This document shows, in pieces, positions 35,399-43,851 of a stretch of DNA of 64,000 bases; the stretch's first letter is position 1, and every line of letters begins with the position of its first letter. The notes below the pieces were generated by a model that had not been told where the DNA came from, did no database searches, and saw only the letters and a list, made by a program, of their open reading frames with translations. Source of the stretch: Thermohalobaculum sp965247385 (lineage in GTDB: Bacteria; Pseudomonadota; Alphaproteobacteria; Rhodobacterales; Rhodobacteraceae); assembly GCA_965247385.1 (NCBI GenBank), contig CBDFHG010000007.1, forward strand, positions 558,001 to 622,000, given 5' to 3'. The position numbers and the translations under genes were made by a program.

Positions 35399-36046
35399 TC
35401 AGCCCTTGCCACGGGTCAGGCGTTCAAGCTGCGCCTGCATCTCGCCGAGCTGCCGCTGCAACTGACCGAGATCCTGGCTCAAATCGGCCGCCGGTTCCTC
35501 GTCCTGTGCCGGCTCCGGCTCGGCCGGGGCCTCGGAGGACTTGCCTCCCGCTCCGGCCCCGGTACCAGCCCCGGCACCAAACGGTGAAAACATCCGCATG
35601 GCCTGCTCGAACCATTCCATGTTGCTGCGCGCCATGGTCTCGAAATTCGCCACTGCCGGATTACCCCCAAAGGATTGGCGCATGCGCTCCTGGTTCTGGG
35701 CGAAGGTCTCCATCGATGCTTCCAGATAGCTCGGCACCACCCCCTGCAACGTATCGCCGTAGAGGCTGATGATCTGGCGGAGGAACTTGGTCGGCAGCAT
35801 GCTCTGCCCCTTGGCCTCTTCTTCGAAGATGATCTGGGTCAGGACCGAGCGGGTAATGTCGTCACCGGTCTTGGCGTCGTAGACGGCAAAATCCTGCCCG
35901 GCGCGCACCATCTTCGAGAGGTCGTCCAGCGTGACATAACTGCTCTTCGCCGTGTTGTAGAGCCGGCGATTGGCGTATTTCTTGATGACGATTTTTTCCG
36001 GCTTTTCAGCTGAATCCCCTGCTGAACTCTTTTCACTGCCAGCCAC
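35399..36046 (-). CDS. phaR: Polyhydroxyalkanoate synthesis regulator PhaR
   Basis: This 215-aa protein has the N-terminal PHB/PHA accumulation regulator DNA-binding domain (IVIKKYANRRLYNTAKSSYV, then YVTLDDLSKMVRAGQDFAVYD) followed by the conserved helical domain. An Ala/Gly/Glu-rich linker leads to a C-terminal coiled coil (LGQLQRQLGEMQAQLERL). PhaR binds PHA granules and represses phasin and biosynthesis genes. The GTG at 36046 is chosen because a perfect GGAGGTGA lies 4 bases before it; the in-frame ATG at 36061 would place that box inside the coding sequence. It is divergent from phaA. Confidence 0.9.
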   Translation of the reverse strand: MAGSEKSSAGDSAEKPEKIVIKKYANRRLYNTAKSSYVTLDDLSKMVRAGQDFAVYDAKTGDDITRSVLTQIIFEEEAKGQSMLPTKFLRQIISLYGDTLQGVVPSYLEASMETFAQNQERMRQSFGGNPAVANFETMARSNMEWFEQAMRMFSPFGAGAGTGAGAGGKSSEAPAEPEPAQDEEPAADLSQDLGQLQRQLGEMQAQLERLTRGKG

Positions 36047-36104
36047 GGCGTCACCTCCCATTCATCCGGCGCTCCGATGCGGGAACGCTCTCATATTGTG
36101 CACT

Positions 36105-36225
36105 CGCTGTGCCGCAGTGCAACCGCAATTTTGCAGTTGCGAAGTCACCGCTGCAGAAGCGGCGACGCGGAAACCGGCCAGCAGGCAGTTGTTGCATCGC
36201 AATAATTGTCGCATTGCAGAACCAC
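36105..36225. promoter_or_regulatory. phaR-phaA control region with repeated TGC/GCA motifs
   Basis: The divergent intergenic region is rich in TGC and GCA: GCAGTGCAACCGCAATTTTGC, CTGCAG, and the palindrome TTGCATCGCAA at 36192-36202. PhaR proteins are known to bind TGC-rich sites in such positions, so autoregulation is likely. Exact operator limits cannot be read from sequence. Confidence 0.45.
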
Positions 36226-36294
36226 GCGGAGCGTGACAGAACGGGCGAAAGTTTCCCGGCCGCAAGCCGGGGCCCAAGCGAGAAAGGACACCCC

Positions 36295-37470
36295 ATGACC
36301 AGTATCGTCATCGCCTCGGCGGCGCGCACCGCCGTCGGCAGCTTCAACGGAGCCTTCGCCAGCATGCCGGCGCATGACCTTGGCACGGTCGCCATCAAGG
36401 CAGCACTCGCGCGCGCCGGGGTCGCTGCGGCGGACGTATCCGAGACCATTCTCGGCCAGGTGCTGACCGCCGGCCAGGGCCAGAACCCGGCCCGCCAGGC
36501 GCATATCAACGCGGGCCTGCCGGTCGATGCCTCGGCCTGGGGCATCAACCAGGTCTGCGGCTCGGGCCTGCGCGCGGTCGCCATCGGCGCCCAGCACATC
36601 CAGCTTGGCGACGCCGCCATCGTCATTGCCGGTGGCCAGGAGAGCATGTCGCTCAGCCCCCATGTGGCGCATTTGCGCGCCGGTCAGAAGATGGGCGACC
36701 TGAAATTCATCGACTGCATGATCAAGGACGGCCTGTGGGACGCCTTCAACGGCTATCACATGGGCACGACCGCCGAGAACGTCGCCAAGCAGTGGCAGCT
36801 TGGCCGCGACGAGCAGGACGCCTTCGCGCTCGCCAGCCAGAACAAGGCCGAGGCGGCACAGAAGGCCGGCAGGTTCGCCGACGAGATCGCCACCGTCACC
36901 ATCAAGACCCGCAAGGGCGAGACCGTGGTCGAGCAGGACGAGTACATTCGCCACGGCGCCACCATCGAGAACATGCAGAAGCTGCGCCCCGCCTTCGACC
37001 GCGAGGGCACGGTAACCGCGGCCAACGCCTCCGGCATCAACGACGGCGCGGCAGTAACCCTGCTGATGACCGCCGATGAGGCCGAGCGCCGCGGCATCGA
37101 ACCCCTGGCCCGCATCGTCAGCTACGCCACCGTCGGCGTCGATCCGTCGATCATGGGCACCGGCCCGATCCCGGCCTCGCGCAAGGCGCTGGAAAAAGCC
37201 GGCTGGAAGGTCGGGGACCTGGACCTGGTCGAGGCCAACGAGGCCTTCGCCGCCCAGGCCTGCGCGGTGAACAAGGACATGGGCTGGGACCCGGCAATCG
37301 TGAATGTGAACGGCGGCGCCATCGCCATCGGCCACCCGATCGGCGCCTCCGGTTGCCGCATCCTCAACACCCTGCTCCACGAGATGAAGCGGCGCGGTGC
37401 CAAGAAGGGCCTCGCCACGCTCTGCATCGGCGGCGGCATGGGCGTCGCCATGTGCGTCGAGCGCGGATAA
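36295..37470 (+). CDS. phaA: Acetyl-CoA acetyltransferase (beta-ketothiolase)
   Basis: This 391-aa thiolase condenses two acetyl-CoA into acetoacetyl-CoA. The nucleophile Cys88 is in NQVCGSGLRAV, the His in GGAIAIGHPIGASGCRI, and the second Cys in TLCIGGGMGVAMC. AGAAAGGAC lies 8 bases before the ATG. It is followed by phaB after 82 bases, the classic order for polyhydroxybutyrate synthesis. No phaC lies in the window. Confidence 0.95.
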   Translation: MTSIVIASAARTAVGSFNGAFASMPAHDLGTVAIKAALARAGVAAADVSETILGQVLTAGQGQNPARQAHINAGLPVDASAWGINQVCGSGLRAVAIGAQHIQLGDAAIVIAGGQESMSLSPHVAHLRAGQKMGDLKFIDCMIKDGLWDAFNGYHMGTTAENVAKQWQLGRDEQDAFALASQNKAEAAQKAGRFADEIATVTIKTRKGETVVEQDEYIRHGATIENMQKLRPAFDREGTVTAANASGINDGAAVTLLMTADEAERRGIEPLARIVSYATVGVDPSIMGTGPIPASRKALEKAGWKVGDLDLVEANEAFAAQACAVNKDMGWDPAIVNVNGGAIAIGHPIGASGCRILNTLLHEMKRRGAKKGLATLCIGGGMGVAMCVERG

Positions 37471-37552
37471 ACGCGGCGACCACCAACACCCGCAGGGTGG
37501 GTCGTCCCGACTCGCCTTGCATGGAAACAAGACACATCCAGGAGACAGACAT

Positions 37553-38275
37553 ATGTCACGAATTGCATTGGTAACCGGAGGCACCCGCGGCATCGGCGCG
37601 GCGATCTCCAAAACGCTGAAGGCGGCGGGTTACACCGTGGCCGCCAACTATGCCGGAAATGACGAGGCGGCGGCCGCATTCAAGGCCGAAACCGGCATCG
37701 CCGTCTACAAATGGTCGGTCGCCGACTACGACGGCTGCGTCGCTGGCATCGCCCAGGTCGAGGCCGATCTCGGCCCGGTCGAGGTGTTGATCAACAACGC
37801 CGGTATCACCCGCGACGCGCCGTTCCACAAAATGTCGCGCGAGCAGTGGGGGGCAGTGATCGACACCAACCTGACCGGCATCTTCAACATGACCCACCCG
37901 CTGTGGAACGGCATGCGCGACCGCGGTTTCGGGCGGATCGTCAACATCAGCTCGATCAACGGCCAAAAGGGCCAGTTTGCCCAGGCGAACTATTCCGCCG
38001 CCAAGGCGGGCGACCTCGGCTTCACCAAGGCGCTGGCCCAGGAAGGCGCCAAGAAGGGCATTACCGTCAACGCGGTCTGCCCCGGCTATATCGCCACCGA
38101 GATGGTGATGGCGGTGCCCGAGAAGGTCCGCGACTCCATCATCGCCCAGATCCCGGTCGGCCGCCTCGGCGAAGCCGACGAGATCGCCCGCTGCGTGGCG
38201 TTCCTGGCCTCCGACGACGCCGGTTTCGTCACCGGCTCGACCATCACGGCCAATGGCGGTCAGTACTTCATCTGA
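37553..38275 (+). CDS. phaB: Acetoacetyl-CoA reductase
   Basis: This 240-aa SDR reduces acetoacetyl-CoA to (R)-3-hydroxybutyryl-CoA with NADPH. Visible are the cofactor site VTGGTRGIG (residues 7-15), NNAG (81-84), Ser134 (NISSINGQKGQFAQANYS), Tyr147 and Lys151. The NGQKGQFAQANYSAAKAG stretch is diagnostic for PhaB. CAGGAGAC precedes the ATG. Together with phaA it makes the monomer for PHA granules. Confidence 0.95.
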   Translation: MSRIALVTGGTRGIGAAISKTLKAAGYTVAANYAGNDEAAAAFKAETGIAVYKWSVADYDGCVAGIAQVEADLGPVEVLINNAGITRDAPFHKMSREQWGAVIDTNLTGIFNMTHPLWNGMRDRGFGRIVNISSINGQKGQFAQANYSAAKAGDLGFTKALAQEGAKKGITVNAVCPGYIATEMVMAVPEKVRDSIIAQIPVGRLGEADEIARCVAFLASDDAGFVTGSTITANGGQYFI

Positions 38276-38289
38276 TCCGCTACACTGCC

Positions 38290-38319
38290 ACGGATTTCCA
38301 GGGCACGGATTTCCAGGGC
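38290..38319 (+). repeat. Exact 15-bp tandem duplication after phaB
   Basis: ACGGATTTCCAGGGC occurs twice in a row (38290-38304 and 38305-38319) just before the terminator. It is a simple slippage duplication. Confidence 0.9.
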
Positions 38320-38344
38320 CGGCCCTCGGGTCGGCCTTTCTGTT
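38317..38344 (+). terminator. Rho-independent terminator after phaB
   Basis: GGCCGGCC, a short CTCG loop and GGTCGGCC form an 8-9 bp stem followed by TTTCTGTT. It ends the phaAB transcript. Confidence 0.75.
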
Positions 38345-38387
38345 GGTGCAACGCTGCACATATCCCACCCGAAGCGCCAGCAAGCAG

Positions 38388-38460
38388 GGACTCATCCCAC
38401 CCCGCCTCCCCGCGGGTCCTTTGCGCCCGTCCGGCCACCTTCGGCGACCTGCGCGGTCAA
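38388..38460 (+). repeat. REP-like repeat, copy D (partial)
   Basis: CCCGCCTCCCCGCGGGTC followed by TTTGCGCCCGTCCGGCC and CTTCGGCGACCTGCGC resembles 22466-22530 on the same strand. It fills the gap between the phaB terminator and the ribH end. Confidence 0.5.
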
Positions 38461-38466
38461 CAACCC

Positions 38467-38957
38467 TCACGCCCGCTCCGGCTCCTCCACCTCAATCGCG
38501 GCGACCTCGCCGATCACCGCCATGCAGGCGCACGCTGCTTCGCGCCCCTTCACCTTGAAACGTTCGCGGAAGGACCCTTGATGCTCCGCGCTGTCATGGA
38601 AGTGATGTGGCGTCAGCACCACCGACAGCACCGGAACACATCGGCGTCCATCTGTACCCGCATCAGCCCGTCGATCACCGTCGAGGCGACGAAGTCGTGC
38701 CGGTAGATACCGCCATCGACAACAAAACCGGCGGCAACCACCGCCGCGTGGCCACCGCGCAAGGCGATCCGCCGGGCCATCAACGGTATCTCGAACGCCC
38801 CTGGCGCATCGAATACATCGACGGCGATGCTCCCCTGCGAAAGCTGTCCGATTTCGGCGATAAACGATTTGCGGGCCTCGTCGACGATATCCGCGTGCCA
38901 GCGCGCCTGGATAAGGGCAACACGGGCCTGGATCGGATGGGTTTGGGTGCGGGACAT
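38467..38957 (-). pseudogene. ribH: Lumazine synthase (RibH2 type), frameshifted
   Basis: The gene under the FMN riboswitch encodes 6,7-dimethyl-8-ribityllumazine synthase of the RibH2 kind. It contains ALIQARWHADIVDEARKSF, FDAPGAFEIPLMARR and GGIYRHDFVASTVIDGLMRV. At codon 106 (near 38640) a duplicated GT pair shifts the frame, giving a stop at 38613. The other frame then continues with the expected VPVLSVVLTPHHFHDSAEHQ and ends normally at 38467. Removing two bases restores a full-length protein of about 160 aa. Either the gene has just died, or this is a sequencing artefact. Confidence 0.85.
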
Positions 38958-39051
38958 GTTCTCTCCTTCCGTTCAGCCACCAAAACCCAGGGCTACGGAA
39001 GGAAGGGCAGACGCATGGGGTCAAGACCCGACAGCGCAAACCCGCTCCCCC

Positions 39052-39195
39052 GTTCTCTCTCATCCGGACTATGACCGTCGGCTCCGGGATTGCACCGGAT
39101 CTGCTGACCCTCCGGCATGGGGCCGGAGGCGCTCGCGGGCTTCGGGATCTCGACCCCGTCACCGCCGGTGGGGAATTTCGCCCCGCCCCGAGAAC
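39052..39195 (-). promoter_or_regulatory. FMN riboswitch (RFN element) upstream of ribH
   Basis: Read on the minus strand, the segment has the conserved RFN blocks in order: TTCTCGGGGCGGGGCGAAAT, CCCCACCGGCGGT, AGCCCGCGAGCG, GGTCAGCAGATCCGGT and GAGCCGACGGTCATAGTCC, with the closing GATGAGAGAGAAC. It lies 95 bases before the ribH start and should repress it when FMN is abundant. Confidence 0.95.
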
Positions 39196-39306
39196 ATGCG
39201 CCCATCTCGTGATTGAAAAGGAACGCGCCGCCACTGTAAGCAGGGAGGCGCGCAGCGCAAGGCCGAAAGTCCGGCCTCCCGAATCAATCCAGCCGGGCAG
39301 GCCACC

Positions 39307-40053
39307 ATGACCCCGACCATGCCGTCCAACAATCGCCTGATGACCGCCATCGACGCCACTTGGCCACCGGCCGAGTTCCGCCCGGTTGGGCCGTGGTTGC
39401 TGCGCCGCGGCGCGGGCGGTGGCCAGCGCGTCTCCGCCGCTTCGATCACCGAATCGGGGGATCAAACCGCAGCTCTCTCCGCGGCCGAAACGGGTATGCG
39501 CGAATGGGGCCAAACGCCGCTCTTTCGCGTCACCCCGGACCAGGTGCTGCTTGATCGCCGCCTCGCCGAGGTGGGCTATGCGAGAAAGGATCCTGTCGCC
39601 CTCTACGCGACCCCGGTCGCCACCCTTGCCGACGGGCGCGACGAGACTGTGAAGGTCTTCCGCGCCACATCACCGCTGGCCATCGTCGACGAGATCTGGT
39701 CGCGGGGCGGCATCGGCCCGGGCCGCCGTGCGGTGATGGCGCGGTCCACCGGTCCGTGCGTGACGCTTCTGGCCAGGGCCGACGACCGCCCGGTCGGCGT
39801 CGCCTTTGTCGCTATCGATAACGCCAACGGGGGAGACATCGCCATGATCCACGCCATCGAGGTTGCGCCTGAGCACCGGCGCAAGGGCGGTGGCGGGCTG
39901 TTGCTGCGTGGTGCCGCCAGCTTTGCCGCCGAACATGGCGCAGACTGGCTGACACTGGCGGTCACCGAGGCCAACGCCCCGGCCCGGGCGTTATACGAGA
40001 GGCTGGGCATGGCACTTGCGGGAAGCTACCATTACCGCATTGTATCGAGTTGA
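39307..40053 (+). CDS. GNAT-family N-acetyltransferase
   Basis: This 248-aa protein has a C-terminal GNAT domain with the acetyl-CoA loop VAPEHRRKGGGGLLLRGAA near residues 188-206 and the closing TEANAPARALYERLGM. The N-terminal 110 residues form a second, weaker lobe. It is divergent from the riboswitch and starts 112 bases from it, but no regulatory link can be seen. The substrate is unknown. A GTG-started OmpA-like gene follows 13 bases downstream. Confidence 0.8.
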   Translation: MTPTMPSNNRLMTAIDATWPPAEFRPVGPWLLRRGAGGGQRVSAASITESGDQTAALSAAETGMREWGQTPLFRVTPDQVLLDRRLAEVGYARKDPVALYATPVATLADGRDETVKVFRATSPLAIVDEIWSRGGIGPGRRAVMARSTGPCVTLLARADDRPVGVAFVAIDNANGGDIAMIHAIEVAPEHRRKGGGGLLLRGAASFAAEHGADWLTLAVTEANAPARALYERLGMALAGSYHYRIVSS

Positions 40054-40066
40054 GAGAGGACCCCTC

Positions 40067-41047
40067 GTGAGCATTCCAGGACGCAGCGGGCGAATGGCCG
40101 TCATCGCCATCGCGCTGGCAAGCTTCGCCCTTGCCGCGCCTGCGCAGGAGTCGGGCCCCGGGCTGGTGCTCGACCCCGGCGCACCTGAAGGCGCCGTCCT
40201 CACCGCCCATAGCGACCGGCACTTCGACCGCTACGCCCTGCCCATTGGCCCCTACACCCCCAGCGAAACCAACAGCCGCACGCTCGAGGGCCGGGTCATC
40301 TGGTCCGGCTTCCGGCTCGATTCCTCCGAAGCCAGCACAGCCGAGGTGATCGAGGGCTACCGCACCCGGCTTGCAGCACTCGGCTACCAGCCGCTCTTCG
40401 ACTGCGTCAACGCTGCCTGCGGCGGTTTCGACTTCCGCTTTGCGGTCCAGCTCCTGCCGCCCCCGGCGATACTGATCGACACTGCGGATTTCGCCCAGTT
40501 GTCCGCCAGCCGCGCCAATACGGGCGCGACCGAGACCCTCGTCTCGGTACTCGTTAGCCGGGTTCTCGGGGCGATCTACGTCCAGACCGTTGTCGTGACG
40601 CCAGGCGATCCGGGCCTGATGATCACCCCGCCACCCGCATCCGATGCGGAAACCAGCCAGGTGATCCTGCCCCAGGACGAGCAATTGCTGCTCGACCGGC
40701 TCAACGAATTCGGCCACGTCCCGGTCCAGGGCCTGATTTTCGACACCGGCGGCGCGGCGCTCTCCGACGGCTCGGCCGCGGCGCTGGAGATTCTCACCCG
40801 GCTGTTGTCGCGCAACCCGAAGCTTGCGGTTGTGATCGTCGGCCATTCGGACAACCAGGGATCGCTCGAAGCCAATCTCGCCTTGTCGAAGCGGCGTGCC
40901 CAAGCAGTCCGCGCCGCCTTGATCGAACGCGGTGTCGCCGCCGGGCGGCTCGAAGCCGACGGCGCCGGTTACCTCGCCCCGGTCGCGTCCAACGCCACCC
41001 AGGAAGGCCGCGCCCTCAACCGTCGAGTGGAACTGGTGCTGCGATGA
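40067..41047 (+). CDS. OmpA-family outer membrane/peptidoglycan-binding protein
   Basis: This 326-aa protein has an N-terminal signal (MAVIAIALASFALAAPAQ) and a C-terminal OmpA/MotB domain. The latter contains GLIFDTGGAALSDGSAAALEI, VVIVGHSDNQGSLEANLALS, RRAQAVRAALIERGV and NRRVELVLR, the peptidoglycan-binding pattern. Residues 40-190 are not recognisable. Start is the GTG at 40067, which follows GAGAGGA. It should sit in the periplasm and anchor the envelope. Confidence 0.85.
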   Translation: MSIPGRSGRMAVIAIALASFALAAPAQESGPGLVLDPGAPEGAVLTAHSDRHFDRYALPIGPYTPSETNSRTLEGRVIWSGFRLDSSEASTAEVIEGYRTRLAALGYQPLFDCVNAACGGFDFRFAVQLLPPPAILIDTADFAQLSASRANTGATETLVSVLVSRVLGAIYVQTVVVTPGDPGLMITPPPASDAETSQVILPQDEQLLLDRLNEFGHVPVQGLIFDTGGAALSDGSAAALEILTRLLSRNPKLAVVIVGHSDNQGSLEANLALSKRRAQAVRAALIERGVAAGRLEADGAGYLAPVASNATQEGRALNRRVELVLR

Positions 41048-41100
41048 ACTACGGCGGGCGCCAGCAAAATCTACGCCATCTTGGGGGTGATACCTTCTCC

Positions 41101-41154
41101 CCGTGTTTTTGCGCCTGTTCGAAAGCTGCCGCTTTCGGCGCACCGCCTCCCGCC
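41101..41154 (+). repeat. REP-like repeat, copy E
   Basis: TTTTTGCGCCTGTTC plus the hairpin GAAAGCTGCCGCTTTC and GGCGCACCGCCTCCCGCC matches copies B and C almost base for base. It lies between the convergent OmpA and atpF genes, directly before the atp terminator. Confidence 0.75.
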
Positions 41155-41155
41155 A

Positions 41156-41184
41156 ACGGAAAAGGCCCGGCGCAAGGCCGGGCC
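41156..41184 (-). terminator. Rho-independent terminator of the F0 operon
   Basis: On the minus strand GGCCCGGC, a short loop and GCCGGGCC are followed by TTTTCC. It lies about 70 bases after the atpF stop codon and ends the ATP synthase transcript. Confidence 0.8.
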
Positions 41185-41252
41185 ACCTGTCCCTCGCGAC
41201 ATTGTCTCACGATTTGCTGTCACTTTCCCTTTTCAGGGACCCGCTTCTGGGC

Positions 41253-41744
41253 TCAGTGCAGTCTCTCTCCGACGTTCTTGATCGCGTCCTCGACCAGGGC
41301 ATCCGCCTTCTCGGCAGTCATCTGACTGGCCATGACCTCAGCAGCAGCGGCAATCGCGACCTGCACGGCCCGGTCGCGAACCTCGCGCACCGCACTGGCC
41401 TCAGCCATGTCGATCTGCTCGTTGGCGCCCTTCAGGCGGCGCTCGATCGAGGCGGCAAGATCCGCCTTGGCGATCTCGGCGGCCTGCTCGGCTTCGTGCT
41501 TGGCATGGGCGACGATCTCATCTGCCTGGCCCTGGACCTCGCGTTGCTTACGCTCGAACTCGGCAAAAGTGGCCTGGGCCTCCTCGCGCAACCGGCGCAC
41601 CTCGTCCAACTCCTCGCGGATGCGATCGGCCCGGTCATCCAGTTTCGCCCCCAGAAATTTGTGGACGCCCAGATAGGCCAGCAACCCGAAGAACAGGGCG
41701 AAGCTGAGACCGACGACAAAATAGCTGTCATTCAGAAGTGACAT
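41253..41744 (-). CDS. atpF: ATP synthase F0 subunit b
   Basis: This 163-aa subunit has one N-terminal membrane helix (FVVGLSFALFFGLLAYLG) and a long charged coiled-coil stalk that links F0 to F1. Photosynthetic and other alphaproteobacteria have two b-type subunits, and this is the second of the pair. It starts 12 bases after the stop of the b' gene in the atpI-B-E-F'-F operon. Confidence 0.9.
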   Translation of the reverse strand: MSLLNDSYFVVGLSFALFFGLLAYLGVHKFLGAKLDDRADRIREELDEVRRLREEAQATFAEFERKQREVQGQADEIVAHAKHEAEQAAEIAKADLAASIERRLKGANEQIDMAEASAVREVRDRAVQVAIAAAAEVMASQMTAEKADALVEDAIKNVGERLH

Positions 41745-41756
41745 GTCCTACCCCCC

Positions 41757-42305
41757 TCAACCCAGCCGCGCCTGGACAGCGGCCTTGACCGCATTGGCGT
41801 CCATCACATCCGGCATCACCGCCTCGACCACCGCAATCGCGGTGTCGTTGGCGACCTCGGCCACCGCCGCCATCGCGCTGTCGCGGATCTCGCGGATGCG
41901 TTTTTCCGATTCACCGGCACGGGCGGAAATCTCGGCATCGGCCTTGGCCATCGCCGCATCCACGTCCTTCTGGATCTCGGCGCGGGTCTCGGCAACGATC
42001 CCCTGGGCCTTGGCCCGGGCCTCCAGCAGCGCCTGTTGGTATGCATCCTCCGCCTCGGAGGCCTTGCGCTTGAATTCCTCGGCACGGTCGAGATCGTCAG
42101 CGATCGCGTCGGCGCGTTCTTCCAGCACACTGGCGATGCGCGGCAGCGCCACCTTGCTCATCAACTGAAACAGCACGAAGAAAGTCACCGCCAGCCAGAA
42201 GATCTGGCTTGGGAAGGTGGTGAAGTCGAGCTGCGGCAGCCCACCCGAGGCGTGTTCACCAGCCTCCAGTGCTACCTCGGCATCCGTCGCCATGTGACTC
42301 TCCAA
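41757..42305 (-). CDS. atpG: ATP synthase F0 subunit b' (AtpX-type)
   Basis: This 182-aa subunit has a longer N-terminus than subunit b (MESHMATDAEVALEAGEHAS), then the membrane helix FPSQIFWLAVTFFVLFQLM and an extended coiled coil ending in ARLG. It forms a heterodimeric stator with atpF. The gene symbol atpG (also called atpX) is used for b' subunits in this lineage. Confidence 0.9.
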   Translation of the reverse strand: MESHMATDAEVALEAGEHASGGLPQLDFTTFPSQIFWLAVTFFVLFQLMSKVALPRIASVLEERADAIADDLDRAEEFKRKASEAEDAYQQALLEARAKAQGIVAETRAEIQKDVDAAMAKADAEISARAGESEKRIREIRDSAMAAVAEVANDTAIAVVEAVMPDVMDANAVKAAVQARLG

Positions 42306-42421
42306 ACAGTCCGGAGGCCGCGCGGACGCGACCCGTCAAAACCCAGCCATAAATTCGGCCATAAATTCGGGGCGGCCGCCACTGCGCCCGGCCCCGGACT
42401 CAGGCTGCGATATCAACCGCC

Positions 42422-42661
42422 TTAGACGGCGAACATCAGCAGCATCGCGATCAGGAAGCCGAAGATACCCATGGCTTCGGCGAACGCGATACCCATGAAC
42501 AGCATCGCCGTCTGCTCCTTGGCGGCGGCAGGGTTGCGCAGCGCGCCGCTCAGATAGTTGCCGACCACGTGGCCGATGCCGACGCCGGCACCACCCATCG
42601 CAATGGCCGCCAGTCCGGCACCGATATATTTGCCCAGCACAGTCGCGGCTTCAACTTCCAT
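42422..42661 (-). CDS. atpE: ATP synthase F0 subunit c
   Basis: This 79-aa hairpin proteolipid forms the proton-driven rotor ring. It has the glycine-rich first helix (IAMGGAGVGIGHV), the polar loop (RNPAA) and the second helix with the proton-carrying Glu62 (FAEAMGIFGFLIAMLLM). The glycine spacing and length are normal for the family. Confidence 0.95.
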   Translation of the reverse strand: MEVEAATVLGKYIGAGLAAIAMGGAGVGIGHVVGNYLSGALRNPAAAKEQTAMLFMGIAFAEAMGIFGFLIAMLLMFAV

Positions 42662-42713
42662 CGTAGTTACTCCTCTCGAATGGATAATCTCGGGTTGTCA
42701 GGTTTGCTCCGGC

Positions 42714-43487
42714 TCAGTGAGCCGGACTCAGCGCGTCTTTCAGGTAGATGCAAGTCAGGATGGCGAAGATGTAGGCCTGTACGCAGGCCACCAGAAACTC
42801 CAGCCCGGTGATCGCCACCATCAGCGCCAGCGGCACGATGCCGAAGATGCTCAAGGCCGGCACGAAGGCGGCGAAGACCTTCAACACCGCATGGCCAGCC
42901 ATGATGTTGCCAGCAAGTCGGATCGAGTGGCTCAGTGGGCGTACGAAGAACGAGATCACCTCGATCATCGCCAGCACCGGGCGCAGCGCCAGCGGCGCGT
43001 CGCCGAGCCAGAAAATCTTCAAGAACCCGGGCCCGTTCTTGACAAAACCGAGCACGATCACGGTGCCGAACACCAGCCCCGCCAGCACCCCGGTGATCGC
43101 GATATGCGAGGTCACGGCGAAGGAATAGGGGATCAGCCCCAACAGGTTTGAGAACAGGATGAAGATAAACAGGGTGAAAATATAGGGGAAGATCTTGACC
43201 CCATCCTCGCCCAGCACATCGGCGACCATCTGGCGCACGAAACCATACAGGATTTCAGCGATCGACTGCACCCGGGTCGGCACCAGGGCACGCCCGCGCA
43301 TACCCAGGATCAGCAGCGCCGAGACGGTGCCCAGAATCAGCGCCATCCACAGGGTCGAGTTGGTGATCGTCAGAAGCCCCAGCGCGCCATGGCCGTCGCC
43401 GAACAGCGGCGTGACCTCGAACTGCTCCATCGGATGGATGCTGAGGCCGCCTTCACCTTCGACTTCAGCTGCTTCGTCCACCGCCAT
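42714..43487 (-). CDS. atpB: ATP synthase F0 subunit a
   Basis: This 257-aa integral membrane protein provides the proton half-channels. The essential Arg lies in RPLSHSIRLAGNIMAGH (about residues 187-203), followed by the helices LSIFGIVPLALMVAI and ACVQAYIFAILTCIYLKDA. It starts 37 bases after the atpI stop and precedes atpE in the operon. Confidence 0.95.
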   Translation of the reverse strand: MAVDEAAEVEGEGGLSIHPMEQFEVTPLFGDGHGALGLLTITNSTLWMALILGTVSALLILGMRGRALVPTRVQSIAEILYGFVRQMVADVLGEDGVKIFPYIFTLFIFILFSNLLGLIPYSFAVTSHIAITGVLAGLVFGTVIVLGFVKNGPGFLKIFWLGDAPLALRPVLAMIEVISFFVRPLSHSIRLAGNIMAGHAVLKVFAAFVPALSIFGIVPLALMVAITGLEFLVACVQAYIFAILTCIYLKDALSPAH

Positions 43488-43524
43488 GCTCGGATCCCCG
43501 TATTTCCCCGCGCCATATGGCGCT

Positions 43525-43851
43525 TCAGTCTTCCTTCGCGGCCTCGGCCGCCTGTTTTTTCTGGAGCTCCCTGGCCGACCGCATCACCATGCGGATACCG
43601 GCCGCGAAGCCCAGCAGTATGAACACGATGAGAAAGATCGGCAGTGTGCCGAACAACGCATCGAGTCCCCACCCCATCGCCGCGCCGACCATTCCGGCAA
43701 CGACCATCTCCAGGGTCATCCGCCACGCCATATCGGCAGCGGTGAACTTGTCCCCCGTCTTCCCCGGTTTTGGCGCCTGCGCTTCGCGCGCGGCCCTGAT
43801 CCGGCGATCAAGCTCGTCGAGCTTCGCCGACCTCTCCTTGGGCGCGCCCAT
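43525..43851 (-). CDS. atpI: ATP synthase protein I
   Basis: This 108-aa protein has a charged N-terminal half (LDELDRRIRAAREAQ) and two membrane helices (about residues 43-65 and 68-88), the AtpI layout. It assists c-ring assembly and leads the operon. The ATG at 43851 is chosen because homology begins with MGAPKERSAKL; the frame is open upstream but not protein-like. Confidence 0.85.
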   Translation of the reverse strand: MGAPKERSAKLDELDRRIRAAREAQAPKPGKTGDKFTAADMAWRMTLEMVVAGMVGAAMGWGLDALFGTLPIFLIVFILLGFAAGIRMVMRSARELQKKQAAEAAKED

